Below, in pieces: positions 54,914 through 64,000 of a stretch of 64,000 nucleotides of DNA. Under the pieces are notes generated by a model, which saw nothing but the letters and a program-made list of their open reading frames with translations, was not told where the DNA came from and did not search any database. A program made the translations under genes and the position numbers. The stretch comes from an uncultured Clostridia bacterium. Lineage in GTDB: Bacteria > Bacillota > Clostridia > Christensenellales > UBA3700. The DNA lies in assembly GCA_947038565.1 (NCBI GenBank), contig CAMQWP010000003.1, forward strand, positions 1 through 64,000, written 5' to 3'. The stretch's first letter is position 1, and each line of letters opens with the position of its first letter.

Positions 54914-56185
54914 TTATAAAACTTCATCCCAATAATCACCCGCTAGCTCTGACACCATATGAGTAATAGTTAGGTTATTGCTGTCCGCTCCGATCATAAG
55001 ACTTGTTCCGCCGAATTCAACAGCACCATTCCATGGACGAGGAGAAGGTCCTACCTTAAGTCCGTAACCATATATAACCCCCTCATACTCGATAACCGCA
55101 TCGCTTTCGTGGTCATGACCAAAGAACATGCCTTTAAGACCTAGTTCTTTTGCAACATCTACAAAACCAGTATTGATAAGTGCAGTACCTGGGCGATAGC
55201 CATAGCCTGACACTTTAGTACCAGTAGCGTCATTATCATAAGTAGCCATATTCTTCATAATATCGCCATCAATAACCGCAAATTTTCCTAGATTGTCACG
55301 AGGAAGATCGTCTTGCACACCGCCTTCTTTATCCGCCTTTTTATCCGCACCAAAATATCCTACTCTATCAAAAGCCTCGCCAGCCTCAACTGGAGCGAAG
55401 TGACAAAATGTTAGTTGAGGTACTTTCTTTCCTGCAATAGCGTTGATATGTTCAGCATTCCACTTATACCAAGCAATTTGAGAATAAGTGATAGGGCTTT
55501 CTCGATTTGTTCTATCGTTATTAGCTTTCTTGATTTCATCGGAATAAGAAGTATAATTACTATTATCTAGCATATAAAGTGACTGTACGATTACGTTATT
55601 TTCCACTACATTGATGACAAAATTTCCTGAATTCTCACCGTAGTTATCACCTAAGTTAGTAGGTCCTTTTTTAAATAAGCAGTGTCCGCCATTAGCTACA
55701 CTTACTTTATTAAATTGGTCTCCAAGCCAGTTTTTTGTTACTCTCATCTCTGAGTCGTGATTACCATAAACTGGTGCCCACAAGAAGTTATGCTCGGTAG
55801 CTTTCTTCTCCATAAACTCGATAAGGTCTTTCATTAGCGAAGGGATTCCAGCTCCTGAAACATTATCGCCAGTAAGCACTACAAGGTCAGGCTTAGCGGT
55901 ATCTATTATCTTATTTGCTACCTCAAAAGCCTTTTTGTTATCCGCACCGTTACTCCATAACTGGATATCAGTAAGCTGAAGTATCTCAAACTCCTCGCCT
56001 ACAGTCTTTTCCACTTCGAAAGTGTCAGTATTCTTATTAAATTCTTGATTAGCTGACCATTGATAGCTATAATCTTCGCCTTTAAGCGTAGAAAGCATAA
56101 TGCCTGCGGTCACACTTCCCGCTATTACTAATAGTGAAAACACACTCAACACTACTATTAATATGATCTTCTTTTTTGTCAATAC
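54914..56185 (-). CDS. membrane-anchored metallophosphoesterase
   Basis: 423 residues from ATG 56185 with AAGGAG (the frame upstream to 56239 is unsupported). One N-terminal membrane segment (about 8-32), then a calcineurin-type domain facing outward: LQLTDIQLW, LTGDNVSG, YGNHDSE, FCHFAP, GMFFGHDHESD. All metal ligands are present. A phosphodiester or phosphomonoester on the cell surface is the likely target. It sits between glycan genes; the connection is unclear. Confidence 0.85.
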   Translation of the reverse strand, partial: VLTKKKIILIVVLSVFSLLVIAGSVTAGIMLSTLKGEDYSYQWSANQEFNKNTDTFEVEKTVGEEFEILQLTDIQLWSNGADNKKAFEVANKIIDTAKPDLVVLTGDNVSGAGIPSLMKDLIEFMEKKATEHNFLWAPVYGNHDSEMRVTKNWLGDQFNKVSVANGGHCLFKKGPTNLGDNYGENSGNFVINVVENNVIVQSLYMLDNSNYTSYSDEIKKANNDRTNRESPITYSQIAWYKWNAEHINAIAGKKVPQLTFCHFAPVEAGEAFDRVGYFGADKKADKEGGVQDDLPRDNLGKFAVIDGDIMKNMATYDNDATGTKVSGYGYRPGTALINTGFVDVAKELGLKGMFFGHDHESDAVIEYEGVIYGYGLKVGPSPRPWNGAVEFGGTSLMIGADSNNLTITHMVSELAGDYWDEVL

Positions 56186-56278
56186 CATAATATCTCTCCT
56201 TAATTTTCCCACTTTTATATTGCTTGCATTCCTCATCATAACCGAAAAAAGAATGTAGTAATTTCTTAAATATTAAAA

Positions 56279-57331
56279 CTAGTCTTGCTTACTTGGCAAA
56301 CACTCTATAAGAGTACCAGTGCCACTTACTGTGAACTTACCTTCAGCTACGAATGGTATGAAGAAATACTCGCCCTTTTGGACTTTTTTCTCATATCCAT
56401 CACCAGTGATGCTGATATCGCCGTCAAGTAAAATGTATACACTCGGAGCAAAATCAATCACAAATGAACCGCCACGAAGTATATGTCTGCTTTCTGCAAA
56501 GCAAGTAGTATCATTATAAGTGATAAGCTCTTCTTTAGTATAGACCGTAGTATCGATAACAGTCTTAGGAGCGATCCTAGCACTCTTTAGCGCTACTTCA
56601 CCGACCATAGAATAATCAAAACAGTCAAGTGCAGTACTCTTATCAAGTCCGATATATTTTTCATTATCAGATATTTTGTAGTCACCGCACCAGTTTTCAG
56701 GCTGGATAGTAAAGTCAGTAGGCTCTTGCACTTCTATAATAGTACAACCCGCACCGATAGCATGGATAAGTCCGCCATTTATAAGGTACATGTCACCGAC
56801 TTTAGCGTCGATACCACTTAGAATAGTCTCCATGATATCCTTTTCTTCAAGACTTCTCTCTTCTAATTCGCTAAATTTTTCTTTGCCTACATACTCATTA
56901 AAACCAAAATAAATCTTAGCACCTGGACGAGTATCTACTACAAGCCACGCCTCAGTCTTACCGTATTCGCTATCGAAATTCGCCTTAGAAAAAGGTTTAG
57001 TAGGGTGAACCTGTACTGGTAGACGGATAGCACTATCTAGATATTTTACAAGGCAATCATATTTTCTATTGCCAAGCACTAGCTCTTTCTCATTCTCTAG
57101 TAAGTCATCGAAGTATATGTCCGTGCCTTTTATCACGCTTACGCCGTCACGCTCTCCGAAGTATTTTGGGTTGATAGCCTTTACTTTACTTGCTACCCAC
57201 TCTTCAGGGAACATAGTGTCCTCTGCTGGATCACCGCATAGTTTTGAGTATTGTTTGCCACCAAGATATATTCTAAAAACTCTATTTCTCTCAAAGAAAA
57301 TAGGTTCACTTGCTATTTTTTTAATATCCAT
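56279..57331 (-). CDS. manA: mannose-6-phosphate isomerase
   Basis: 350 residues from ATG 57331 with AAGGAG seven bases upstream (a longer frame to 57406 lacks support). Zn ligands: PVQVHPTKPFSK, EAWLVVDTRPGAKI and GGLIHAIGAGCTIIEVQE; catalytic region TDFTIQPENW. It converts mannose-6-P to fructose-6-P. It follows the PfkB kinase and GH2 mannosidase on the same strand, which supply mannose. Confidence 0.92.
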   Translation of the reverse strand: MDIKKIASEPIFFERNRVFRIYLGGKQYSKLCGDPAEDTMFPEEWVASKVKAINPKYFGERDGVSVIKGTDIYFDDLLENEKELVLGNRKYDCLVKYLDSAIRLPVQVHPTKPFSKANFDSEYGKTEAWLVVDTRPGAKIYFGFNEYVGKEKFSELEERSLEEKDIMETILSGIDAKVGDMYLINGGLIHAIGAGCTIIEVQEPTDFTIQPENWCGDYKISDNEKYIGLDKSTALDCFDYSMVGEVALKSARIAPKTVIDTTVYTKEELITYNDTTCFAESRHILRGGSFVIDFAPSVYILLDGDISITGDGYEKKVQKGEYFFIPFVAEGKFTVSGTGTLIECLPSKQD

Positions 57332-57462
57332 TATAGACTCCTTTTTTATATTGGAATAGTGCAGTTCATTGCGAGTTTTAACTAATGTCCGACTATGATA
57401 GCTCATGTTAAATACCGCTATCGAAAACTAGTTTATGATTGTTTTTACATTTGATATTTTGA

Positions 57463-58410
57463 TTACATTACTTTCATAAGTTCTGCTATCTCTTCCTGAG
57501 TAGGCATTGCCTCCATAGCACCACGCTTGCCGATGACGATACCACAGCCGTAGCTAGCAAAGTCAACAGTCGGACGCATGCTTTCTATATCAAGGGTTGC
57601 AGTACCAGCACTCAAGCTATACAAAATAGATCCGATAAAGCAATCGCCCGCACCAGTAGTATCTACTACTTTCACATCTACAGCATCTCTATCAAAGCTA
57701 TTTCCGTCGCGGTCATACACGGTCACGCCGTATTTTCCTTTAGTTACAAGAAGTATCTTGCAATTTGACGCGATATCAAGCAGTTTTTTTGTCGCACTAA
57801 CTTCGCACTCGTCTTTTGTAAGGAGAAGCAACTCGTCATCAGTTACTTTGATAATGTCGGCATAGCCAACGAAATCAAGAATAGTATCGACGCAATTATC
57901 TATGTTGTCCCAGAGATTTTGTCTTACATTCACGTCAAAAGATATCATACCGCCCGCAAGTTTTGTCTGCTCTATAGCGAACTTATGCGCGTACTTAGAC
58001 GGAGACTCTACAATTCCTACTGAGCAAAAGTGAAGTATATCACCGCTCTCGAACATTTTAGGGTCTATCTCGTCCTTATTAAACATAAGGTCACAGCTCT
58101 CATTGCGATAAAAGCAAAATTCTCTATCGCCATTCTCGTCAAGTGTTACGAATGCAAGTGCAGTAGGATACTTCTCGTCGATAATAACGTACTTTGTATT
58201 CACGCCCCATTTATTCATGGTTTTCAAAAGAAATCTTGAGAAAACATCATTGCTCAACTTGCCTAAATAACAACCATTTCCGCCTAGCTTAGATACGCAC
58301 GCACATACATTACTAGGAGCACCGCCTGCCTTTGCAGTATAGCTAAGCTCTGTGTCGGCATTTGGCATAAAATCTATAAGGCTCTCGCCTATACATACTA
58401 CTTTATTCAT
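57463..58410 (-). CDS. PfkB family sugar kinase (fructokinase-like)
   Basis: 315 residues from ATG 58410 (GAGG at good spacing; GTG 12 bases earlier less likely). Motifs: GESLIDFMP and GGAPSNVCACVSKLGG at the N-terminus, VDTTGAGDCFIGS at the anion hole with catalytic Asp. Between beta-mannosidase and PMI it could phosphorylate mannose or fructose at C6. Substrate is inference. Confidence 0.88.
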   Translation of the reverse strand: MNKVVCIGESLIDFMPNADTELSYTAKAGGAPSNVCACVSKLGGNGCYLGKLSNDVFSRFLLKTMNKWGVNTKYVIIDEKYPTALAFVTLDENGDREFCFYRNESCDLMFNKDEIDPKMFESGDILHFCSVGIVESPSKYAHKFAIEQTKLAGGMISFDVNVRQNLWDNIDNCVDTILDFVGYADIIKVTDDELLLLTKDECEVSATKKLLDIASNCKILLVTKGKYGVTVYDRDGNSFDRDAVDVKVVDTTGAGDCFIGSILYSLSAGTATLDIESMRPTVDFASYGCGIVIGKRGAMEAMPTQEEIAELMKVM

Positions 58411-58454
58411 TGTATTCCTCACTAAAAACTTGATTATAATATCAAACTATCGAT

Positions 58455-61028
58455 TTATTTATCTTTATTTACTTTGATTTTTCCAGGAATTTTGTTGTAA
58501 TAAATCCAGTTAAAGAAGTTAATAGGAGTCATGAACACTTTAACTCTTAGCATAAAGTCACTGAACTTACTACCCTTAGGCTGAATATCAACCACTGAAG
58601 TCACTGTTACATTTGAAAGAAGTTCGTCTACAGTGTACTCTTTGTCCATAGTCTGTCTTATCTCTACGCTACCATTTGCTAGTATATCGAAATAATTATC
58701 AGATAATGGATTGTAGTTAGTCTTAGTATAGACCTGAACTAGCCTTGCGAATTTGTCCGATGTGATAGTATACACTGCCTCATCGCCGTCTATCGCACAC
58801 TCAGTGCCGATATTGCACTTAAGTAGATTTATATTTTTCTCTTTATCAAATAGTAATTTCTTGTTTGATACAAGAACGCCGTCTACATACATGTCCGCTA
58901 CAAGCACACAGCTCTTTATATTAGAAACTCTTTGCTTTAATTCTTTTGTAGCAATACTAGTTACTTTCTGAGACGAGTTTTGCTCTAGCTTGCACTCTAC
59001 TTCTTTAGTCCAAGCCACTTTTCCGTCGAAAGTAATCAGTTGTAGACATACTTTAGTGTCGTACTTAACTAGCTTGTCATTGATAGCGTACACATCAATT
59101 TTCTTTTTCGTATCTTCAAATGAAACCATAACTGGTGCAAAGAAGTGTTTAGAAGTGTACTGAAGTGCCTTAAAATTACCGTAATAATCAATACTTGCCC
59201 AAGAACAAACTGGCCAACAATCATTGTACTGCCAGAATAATGAGCCATTGCATTGACCTTTATATCTTCTCCAATGCTCAGTCGCGTCACGGATACACTC
59301 TTGCTGACAGATCTGAGATAAATAGATATAATCCTCAAACTTTTCAGGCAAGGCAAATCTTAATGCGATATAATACGCCATCTTCATGTTACCACTATTA
59401 CATTTTTGGTGACTAGAGAAAACTGGTGACGTAAGTGAATAATCTTTTTCTTCAGCGAAAGTTTTGACTGTCTTAAGATCAGGAAGCGACTCGAAGCCAA
59501 ACTCTGAGCAAAACCTTGTCATGCGTTTGCGGTAATAAGTCATTGGCTGTAGACCATGCCATACTGCCCATAAGTGAGTATCGCCGACATTATCATTACC
59601 GAAACCCTTATTGTGAGCAGTACCTATAGGAGTGCCCGCGATATAAGGAGTCACATCGTCATATGGAGCAAGGATTTCAGGAAGCATTTCCCAGAAGAAT
59701 TTCTCTGTCCATTTCACGTAGTTAGTTCTAAGTTTCCAAGCAATAGCCATAAGCTCAATCTCGTTATTACCACACCATAAGCATAGACTTGCATGGTCAC
59801 GGATACGCTTTACTACGCCTGCAACTTCTCTTTTAACATTTGCAGTAAACTCTTCCATAAAGAATGGATAAGGCTGACATGCAAAAGCAAAGTCTTGCCA
59901 TACAAGCACTCCGTACTCGTCGCAAAGGTCATAGAAATCATCACTTTCATAATATCCACCGCCCCATACTCTAATCATATTAAAGTTGCATTCGGCAGCT
60001 GACTTGATGTAGAATTCTAGTTTTTTGCGATCGAAAGCATTTATAAAGCTATCAGCAGGGATCCAGTTAGCACCCTTTGCAAAAATCGGCGCACCGTTTA
60101 CGACAAACTGGAAGTTCTGACCGAATTCGTCAACACTGCGATTTAGCGAAATAGTCCTAAGACCTATTTTTTTGCTTACAGTATCTAACACTACTCCGTC
60201 TTGTTCGATCGTAACAGTGATAGTATATAAAGGCTGTTTATCTAAGCCATTAAGTTCTCTAAGACTCCATATTTGCGGATCAGTAATATTGCTTGTCACG
60301 CTACATTTCTGAGTAGCAACGCCAGATACGACATTACTATCTCCTAGAGGAGAAATGATAGAAACATTACAATTTACGTCTTTACTACTAAAGTTATCTA
60401 TAGCAACATCTACGCTAAGACTAACATCACCATTATTATGGTACTGCTTTATCTTAAAATCACTTATAATAGAAGCATTTACGCACTGAATGAAAACGTC
60501 ACCACTTATACCGCTCGGTGTCAAAACTGGACCCCAATCCCAACCAAAGTGGCACTGTGGTTTTCTGATATGCGGTATACCATTTAGACCGTTATTATTT
60601 GCAGGACACTTCTCTTTCGCTTGCTCCGCTAGCACGAATGCAACAGGGGAAGGGAATAAAATCTCGATAGTGTTATCACCGATTTTCACAAATTCCTTGA
60701 TATCAAAAGAATGCTCAATGTGGCAGTTATCAGTAGACGCCACTACATTACCATTAATAGTGATAGTAGCAAGCGTATCAAGCATCTTGAATACTAGTAA
60801 TAATTTATCAAAAGCATACTGCTCGTTAGTAATAGTAAAATTACGCTTATAAGACCAGTCTTTCTCACCTATCCAATAGCAATCTTTCTCATTAGTTCCG
60901 TAAAAAGGGTCAGAGATGATTTTATTTTCTATTAGATCTAGGAAGTTACAACCAGGGACTTTAGCATCTAACCATTTGCTATCATCGGCTTGTTTAAACA
61001 GCCATTTTCCGTTTAATTCTAGTTTCAT
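58455..61028 (-). CDS. GH2 beta-mannosidase
   Basis: 857 residues, normal length. N-terminal sugar-binding domain (NGKWLFKQADDSKWLDAKVPG), immunoglobulin-like domain, then the barrel: IRVWGGGYYESDDFYDLCDE, acid/base Glu in WCGNNEIELMA, nucleophile Glu in CSEFGFESLP. The HFGWDWGP and WQYNDCWP segments are typical of mannosidase-type GH2. No signal peptide. It removes beta-Man from chitobiose cores or mannan oligomers. GAGGG precedes the start. Confidence 0.93.
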   Translation of the reverse strand: MKLELNGKWLFKQADDSKWLDAKVPGCNFLDLIENKIISDPFYGTNEKDCYWIGEKDWSYKRNFTITNEQYAFDKLLLVFKMLDTLATITINGNVVASTDNCHIEHSFDIKEFVKIGDNTIEILFPSPVAFVLAEQAKEKCPANNNGLNGIPHIRKPQCHFGWDWGPVLTPSGISGDVFIQCVNASIISDFKIKQYHNNGDVSLSVDVAIDNFSSKDVNCNVSIISPLGDSNVVSGVATQKCSVTSNITDPQIWSLRELNGLDKQPLYTITVTIEQDGVVLDTVSKKIGLRTISLNRSVDEFGQNFQFVVNGAPIFAKGANWIPADSFINAFDRKKLEFYIKSAAECNFNMIRVWGGGYYESDDFYDLCDEYGVLVWQDFAFACQPYPFFMEEFTANVKREVAGVVKRIRDHASLCLWCGNNEIELMAIAWKLRTNYVKWTEKFFWEMLPEILAPYDDVTPYIAGTPIGTAHNKGFGNDNVGDTHLWAVWHGLQPMTYYRKRMTRFCSEFGFESLPDLKTVKTFAEEKDYSLTSPVFSSHQKCNSGNMKMAYYIALRFALPEKFEDYIYLSQICQQECIRDATEHWRRYKGQCNGSLFWQYNDCWPVCSWASIDYYGNFKALQYTSKHFFAPVMVSFEDTKKKIDVYAINDKLVKYDTKVCLQLITFDGKVAWTKEVECKLEQNSSQKVTSIATKELKQRVSNIKSCVLVADMYVDGVLVSNKKLLFDKEKNINLLKCNIGTECAIDGDEAVYTITSDKFARLVQVYTKTNYNPLSDNYFDILANGSVEIRQTMDKEYTVDELLSNVTVTSVVDIQPKGSKFSDFMLRVKVFMTPINFFNWIYYNKIPGKIKVNKDK

Positions 61029-61242
61029 ATTTCCCTCATTTAATGTTATTTTTTAATTACTTTAATTATAACACAAATATTTAAATACTGCAATATCTAA
61101 CAAGAATAAAGTTAAATAACGCTGATAATACATATAAACATATAGCAATATATGCATTTTTATAGACACAATGTAATATCTAAAAGACAATAAATACAAT
61201 CCTCTTGAGCAGAATTTAAATGGCTATAATTTCATAGCAAAA
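61029..61242. other. gap without gene
   Basis: Presumed promoter region of the GH2 operon; no gene seen. Confidence 0.4.
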
Positions 61243-61266
61243 CGTCGTGCAAAACTTTGCACGACG
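61243..61266 (-). terminator. terminator of the PAP2 gene
   Basis: CGTCGTGCA and TGCACGACG arms pair perfectly; only four T follow on the minus strand. Confidence 0.6.
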
Positions 61267-61351
61267 CTATTAAACTTGCTCTATAAAACTATTAGATTAT
61301 TACTCTTAACAAGCCGAATAACATGCTCGTAATTGTGTAGTAATAATATTA

Positions 61352-62200
61352 TTATTTTTCATTATTTTTCATATTGATGTCGTTGCTGATGAACTCATCC
61401 TGAACATTCTCCATATCAATATCTTTTTCGCACTCTGAATTGTTAGAATCATCATCTATCTCTATGATTTCGCAATCAATATTGAGAATTGTTTCATCTT
61501 CTACAGAAGACTTCTTGCTTATTTTTTTTCTAACATGATTAAATAGCGTGATCGCGTCCGTGTTTAAAAATGCGTAAGTAAATTTATTTTCTCTCTTATT
61601 GATTTGCTTGTATACGGCAGATACAATAAAGTAACCACAAATACCTGCTATAGCACCTACGATCATACCCGCAATAACATCAGTAGGGTAATGAACTACA
61701 AGATAAACTCTTGACATAGCCATCAGCAAGCCAAATATAAATCCAAGCCAGCTATACCTTTTGTCCCCCGCAAGGAATAGTGCCGTCACCATAGCAAAAG
61801 TAGCAGTAACGTGACCTGACGGGAATGACTTATCACTTAGCCCCGAATTAAACACCTCTACAAACCATTGCATATAAACATCACTACTGTCATAAGGACG
61901 ACTTCTATCTATAAGGTTCTTTAAAATAAGATTAGTAATCACTGCACCGATAAATATCGCTACTATTGCCGACAACCCCGAGAATCTACTCTTCTTAAAA
62001 CATAGAAGAATCATCGAGAAAATTATTAATGGAATTCCCGCCTCACCAAAAAAAGTGATGAACTTAAAGAACGGATCAAAAAATCCTCCAGCACGTACAT
62101 GCCAAGATCGGAAAAACTCCAAAATAGCATAATCAAAAGCACGAAAGGTTTCATCAAGCCAAACGCCAGCAGTAGAAGATATCAACATAGTAAAATTCAT
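61352..62200 (-). CDS. PAP2 family membrane phosphatase
   Basis: 282 residues from ATG 62200 (GGAG seven bases upstream). Six membrane segments with the three PAP2 motifs: KNLIDRSRPYD, SFPSGHVTA, SRVYLVVHYPTD. The C-terminal 80 residues form a soluble acidic tail (SECEKDIDMENV). It may dephosphorylate undecaprenyl pyrophosphate or phosphatidate. Located next to capsule genes, which would fit lipid-carrier recycling. Confidence 0.88.
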   Translation of the reverse strand: MNFTMLISSTAGVWLDETFRAFDYAILEFFRSWHVRAGGFFDPFFKFITFFGEAGIPLIIFSMILLCFKKSRFSGLSAIVAIFIGAVITNLILKNLIDRSRPYDSSDVYMQWFVEVFNSGLSDKSFPSGHVTATFAMVTALFLAGDKRYSWLGFIFGLLMAMSRVYLVVHYPTDVIAGMIVGAIAGICGYFIVSAVYKQINKRENKFTYAFLNTDAITLFNHVRKKISKKSSVEDETILNIDCEIIEIDDDSNNSECEKDIDMENVQDEFISNDINMKNNEK

Positions 62201-62311
62201 AAGCACTCTCCCCTTTTGTGTACAATTTAGTTAAACAATAACATGAATATTCATCATGTCGATTTGCAACACCTATTAAAATATACATATATACACTGTA
62301 TTATATAAGCA

Positions 62312-62354
62312 AATAGGCTATGCTGTCAAATTGCAATATACAGCATAGCCTATT
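62312..62354 (-). terminator. terminator of the CpsD-like gene
   Basis: AATAGGCTATGCTGT and ACAGCATAGCCTATT pair over 15 bp. Confidence 0.8.
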
Positions 62355-62363
62355 ATATTATTA

Positions 62364-62999
62364 TTATTTTTTACGCTGTGCTAGTTTTTCTTTAAAAGAT
62401 TTTTTCTCACTAGAAACTACTACTAGTCCGATACATTCAGATAAAGTATCACGAGCCATTATAAGATCACTTTTCTCATCTATATTTTTATCTAAAACTA
62501 CCATAGACAAGCCAATTTTGTTCGCTAAAGATGATTTTACAACACTCAAAGCAGTACTAGTCACATTAAAGAAAACTAAGTCATATTTATCTTGAATACT
62601 CTCTAATCGACTATTAAAATTGACATCATGCAAAACTTTAAGACCATTATTGATCTCGCCCGTAGACATTACATCGCAGTGCAATGATTCGCTATAAGAT
62701 ATGCAATCATCACTGTCCACATTCTCTAATACATAATCGGCGAAGCCTTTACCTGACGGCATGTCAAAGTTATCATTACCCTCTGTATTTACGTCTACCA
62801 AAAGCACATTTCTGTCAAGACTAGAAGTCATAGCAATAATGTCTTTTATCGCTTGAATACTCTTAGCATTGCATGATAAAGGCATTATAGCAATGCTCTT
62901 TTTATTTTTTGCACTTAGGCTATTTAGCATATTATTTACAGTAGAAATACATTCCGCACTTCTTGCCTCTGGAGAAAGTATATTATTTTTATTAAACAT
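62364..62999 (-). CDS. CpsD-like protein without Walker A
   Basis: 211 residues with the layout of capsule tyrosine kinases (BY-kinase/CpsD): VLLVDVNTEG for Walker A', GFADYVLENV, LDVMSTGE-like stretch, YDLVFFNVTS for Walker B. Where GxGK[ST] is expected the sequence is PLSCNAKSIQ, and no C-terminal Tyr cluster is present (ends KLAQRKK). It is probably not an active kinase. It overlaps the Wzz-like gene by 8 bases and may regulate chain length as a pseudo-enzyme. Confidence 0.7.
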   Translation of the reverse strand: MFNKNNILSPEARSAECISTVNNMLNSLSAKNKKSIAIMPLSCNAKSIQAIKDIIAMTSSLDRNVLLVDVNTEGNDNFDMPSGKGFADYVLENVDSDDCISYSESLHCDVMSTGEINNGLKVLHDVNFNSRLESIQDKYDLVFFNVTSTALSVVKSSLANKIGLSMVVLDKNIDEKSDLIMARDTLSECIGLVVVSSEKKSFKEKLAQRKK

Positions 63000-63756
63000 T
63001 AGCTATATCCCCCTTATCAGCATTGACACTCTTTGTATTAGAGTCATTGACAACGACATTGGCGTTTATATTTTCTTTTTCATTCGGATAAGTCATAAAA
63101 CCTAATACTTGCATATCGAATTCATCATTAAAACTGTAAATATTTTTCAACTTACGTGAAGTAATAGACCATATAATTAAACCTATTACGCTAAATACTC
63201 CGCCGAATAAACCGCCTATAACTATCATTTGCGTTGTTTTATCTGCGATATTCACATTTGAAACTTCCGCAACACTTACATTCGACAATTCAACTTTTAC
63301 ACTGCCAACAATTGGTTTAAGTTTAAGATAATTCTCTAGTGCTATAGTATAGTTCTCAAGCATTGAATGACCAATATTTGGATCATCGAATGAGCTAACA
63401 ATTTTGATTAAATTATGAGACGGCTCTTCACCTACCATATATCTCGAGATTACGATACTAGACTTGATATCAGCCTTTTCGACTCCTGAAACTCCCGCCT
63501 CAGTGAACATAGCAAAAGCATAATCTATAAAATCAGCATCTTTCGATAATACGATCATATTTTCGAAATCATTATCGCTTATAGCTCCTGATACCGACTT
63601 ATAATTCACAGTTCCAATCGCTGAAGCCTCATAGACCTTTGGCACGCAAACTTGAGCATAGAACAATCCTATACTTGCAAATAATATAATACTTGCAACT
63701 ATTACTAACCATTTTTTTATTAATTTTTTAAATAATATACCAATAGTAATATTCAT
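62992..63756 (-). CDS. Wzz/CpsC chain-length determinant protein
   Basis: 254 residues from ATG 63756 with GAGG (frame upstream to 63819 unsupported). Two membrane segments: about 14-33 at the N-terminus and QMIVIGGLFGGVFSVIGLIIW near the C-terminus, with an extracytoplasmic domain between, as in CpsC/Wzz. Helps set polymer length with a CpsD partner, here the downstream gene. Probably the start or middle of an exopolysaccharide locus continuing beyond 64 kb. Confidence 0.82.
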   Translation of the reverse strand: MNITIGILFKKLIKKWLVIVASIILFASIGLFYAQVCVPKVYEASAIGTVNYKSVSGAISDNDFENMIVLSKDADFIDYAFAMFTEAGVSGVEKADIKSSIVISRYMVGEEPSHNLIKIVSSFDDPNIGHSMLENYTIALENYLKLKPIVGSVKVELSNVSVAEVSNVNIADKTTQMIVIGGLFGGVFSVIGLIIWSITSRKLKNIYSFNDEFDMQVLGFMTYPNEKENINANVVVNDSNTKSVNADKGDIANV

Positions 63757-63830
63757 TATAACCTCTTTCATTTTATATATATACATTATTATAGCACAAA
63801 TGCACATAATGTGCAACAATATTTTAAAAA

Positions 63831-63863
63831 ATAATAGTGAGCAACACGATGTTACTCACTATT
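63831..63863 (-). terminator. terminator of the partial gene at the window end
   Basis: AATAGTGAG and CTCACTATT arms with inner AACA/TGTT pairing; six T on the minus strand. Confidence 0.75.
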
Positions 63864-63903
63864 ATATATACTATCTTCTATTATATTGTAAATATACTAT
63901 AAA

Positions 63904-64000
63904 TTATTTTTCTACGTAAGGATCAATACCTTCGATATCTTCAGCGATTACGCTATCATGAGCTTCTCTAGCATCTTTATCCATAGCCTTAACTAACTCT
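63904..64000 (-). CDS. C-terminus of an unidentified protein (partial)
   Basis: The last 31 codons of a minus-strand gene entering from beyond the window; it ends IAEDIEGIDPYVEK. Acidic and soluble. It is followed by a terminator, so it is separate from the Wzz-like operon. Too short to assign. Confidence 0.7.
   Translation of the reverse strand, partial: ELVKAMDKDAREAHDSVIAEDIEGIDPYVEK

Overview
The window reads as a chromosomal piece of a low-G+C, spore-forming member of the Clostridia, probably an uncultured gut lineage. This rests on AT-rich intergenic DNA, GGAGG-type ribosome binding sites, sporulation genes (dipicolinate synthase dpaA/dpaB, a SpoIIQ-like LytM protein, a PdaB-like deacetylase), a stand-alone [FeFe]-hydrogenase-like protein and a Firmicute-type lysine riboswitch. 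Most genes lie on the minus strand, so the window probably sits within one replichore. No transposase, phage gene, rRNA or CRISPR array was seen.

Layout. 0-3.7 kb is an accessory patch: a decayed three-gene cassette (DprA/SLOG protein intact, phosphoribosyltransferase frameshifted, HAD hydrolase broken twice) enclosed by a perfect 38-bp direct repeat, next to a duplicated tRNA-Thr(GGT) locus with one intact tRNA, one same-length mutated copy and a 5' half. 4-9 kb: MATE exporter, GH20 hexosaminidase and an MFS sugar-type transporter. 9-24 kb: housekeeping and membrane genes (SSB-like, PdaB-like, a structured non-coding RNA with its own promoter and terminator, valS, pgsA with a Cys-rich tail, hslO, methyltransferase). 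24-27.4 kb: a lysine-riboswitch-controlled asd-dapA-dapB cluster on the plus strand. It is followed by a repeat-rich kilobase holding an AT-rich duplication, DnaA-box-like inverted pairs and a 40-bp x4 tandem repeat. 28-32 kb: lipoprotein, DegV, PRC-barrel protein and a tiny Cys-rich protein. 32-34 kb: aroF-pheA preceded by a leader peptide rich in phenylalanine and a terminator, i.e. a likely Phe attenuator. 34-49 kb: CofE-like, argS, ychF, SpoIIQ-like, a coupled trio (SCP2-like, iron ADH, ligand-less iron ADH paralogue), ung, P-loop ATPase, dpaAB, hydrogenase-like and PHP phosphatase. 49.7-61 kb: a glycan utilisation block (galE, CBM9-like, N-acetylhexosamine kinase, GH35 beta-galactosidase, phosphoesterase, manA, PfkB sugar kinase, GH2 beta-mannosidase). 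61-64 kb: PAP2 phosphatase and a capsule/exopolysaccharide start (Wzz-like plus a CpsD-like protein without Walker A).

How it fits together. GH20, GH35, GH2, the hexosamine kinase, GalE, a PfkB kinase and mannose-6-phosphate isomerase together could process beta-linked Gal, HexNAc and Man units of host N-glycans or mucin inside the cell, since none has an evident signal peptide. Amino-acid synthesis is controlled by two RNA devices: a lysine riboswitch and a Phe-codon leader peptide. The least explained items are the decayed SLOG/PRTase/HAD cassette between direct repeats, the ncRNA at 11.0-11.3 kb, the paired iron-ADH operon and the repeat cluster after dapB. All family assignments come from reading motifs; no database search was possible.
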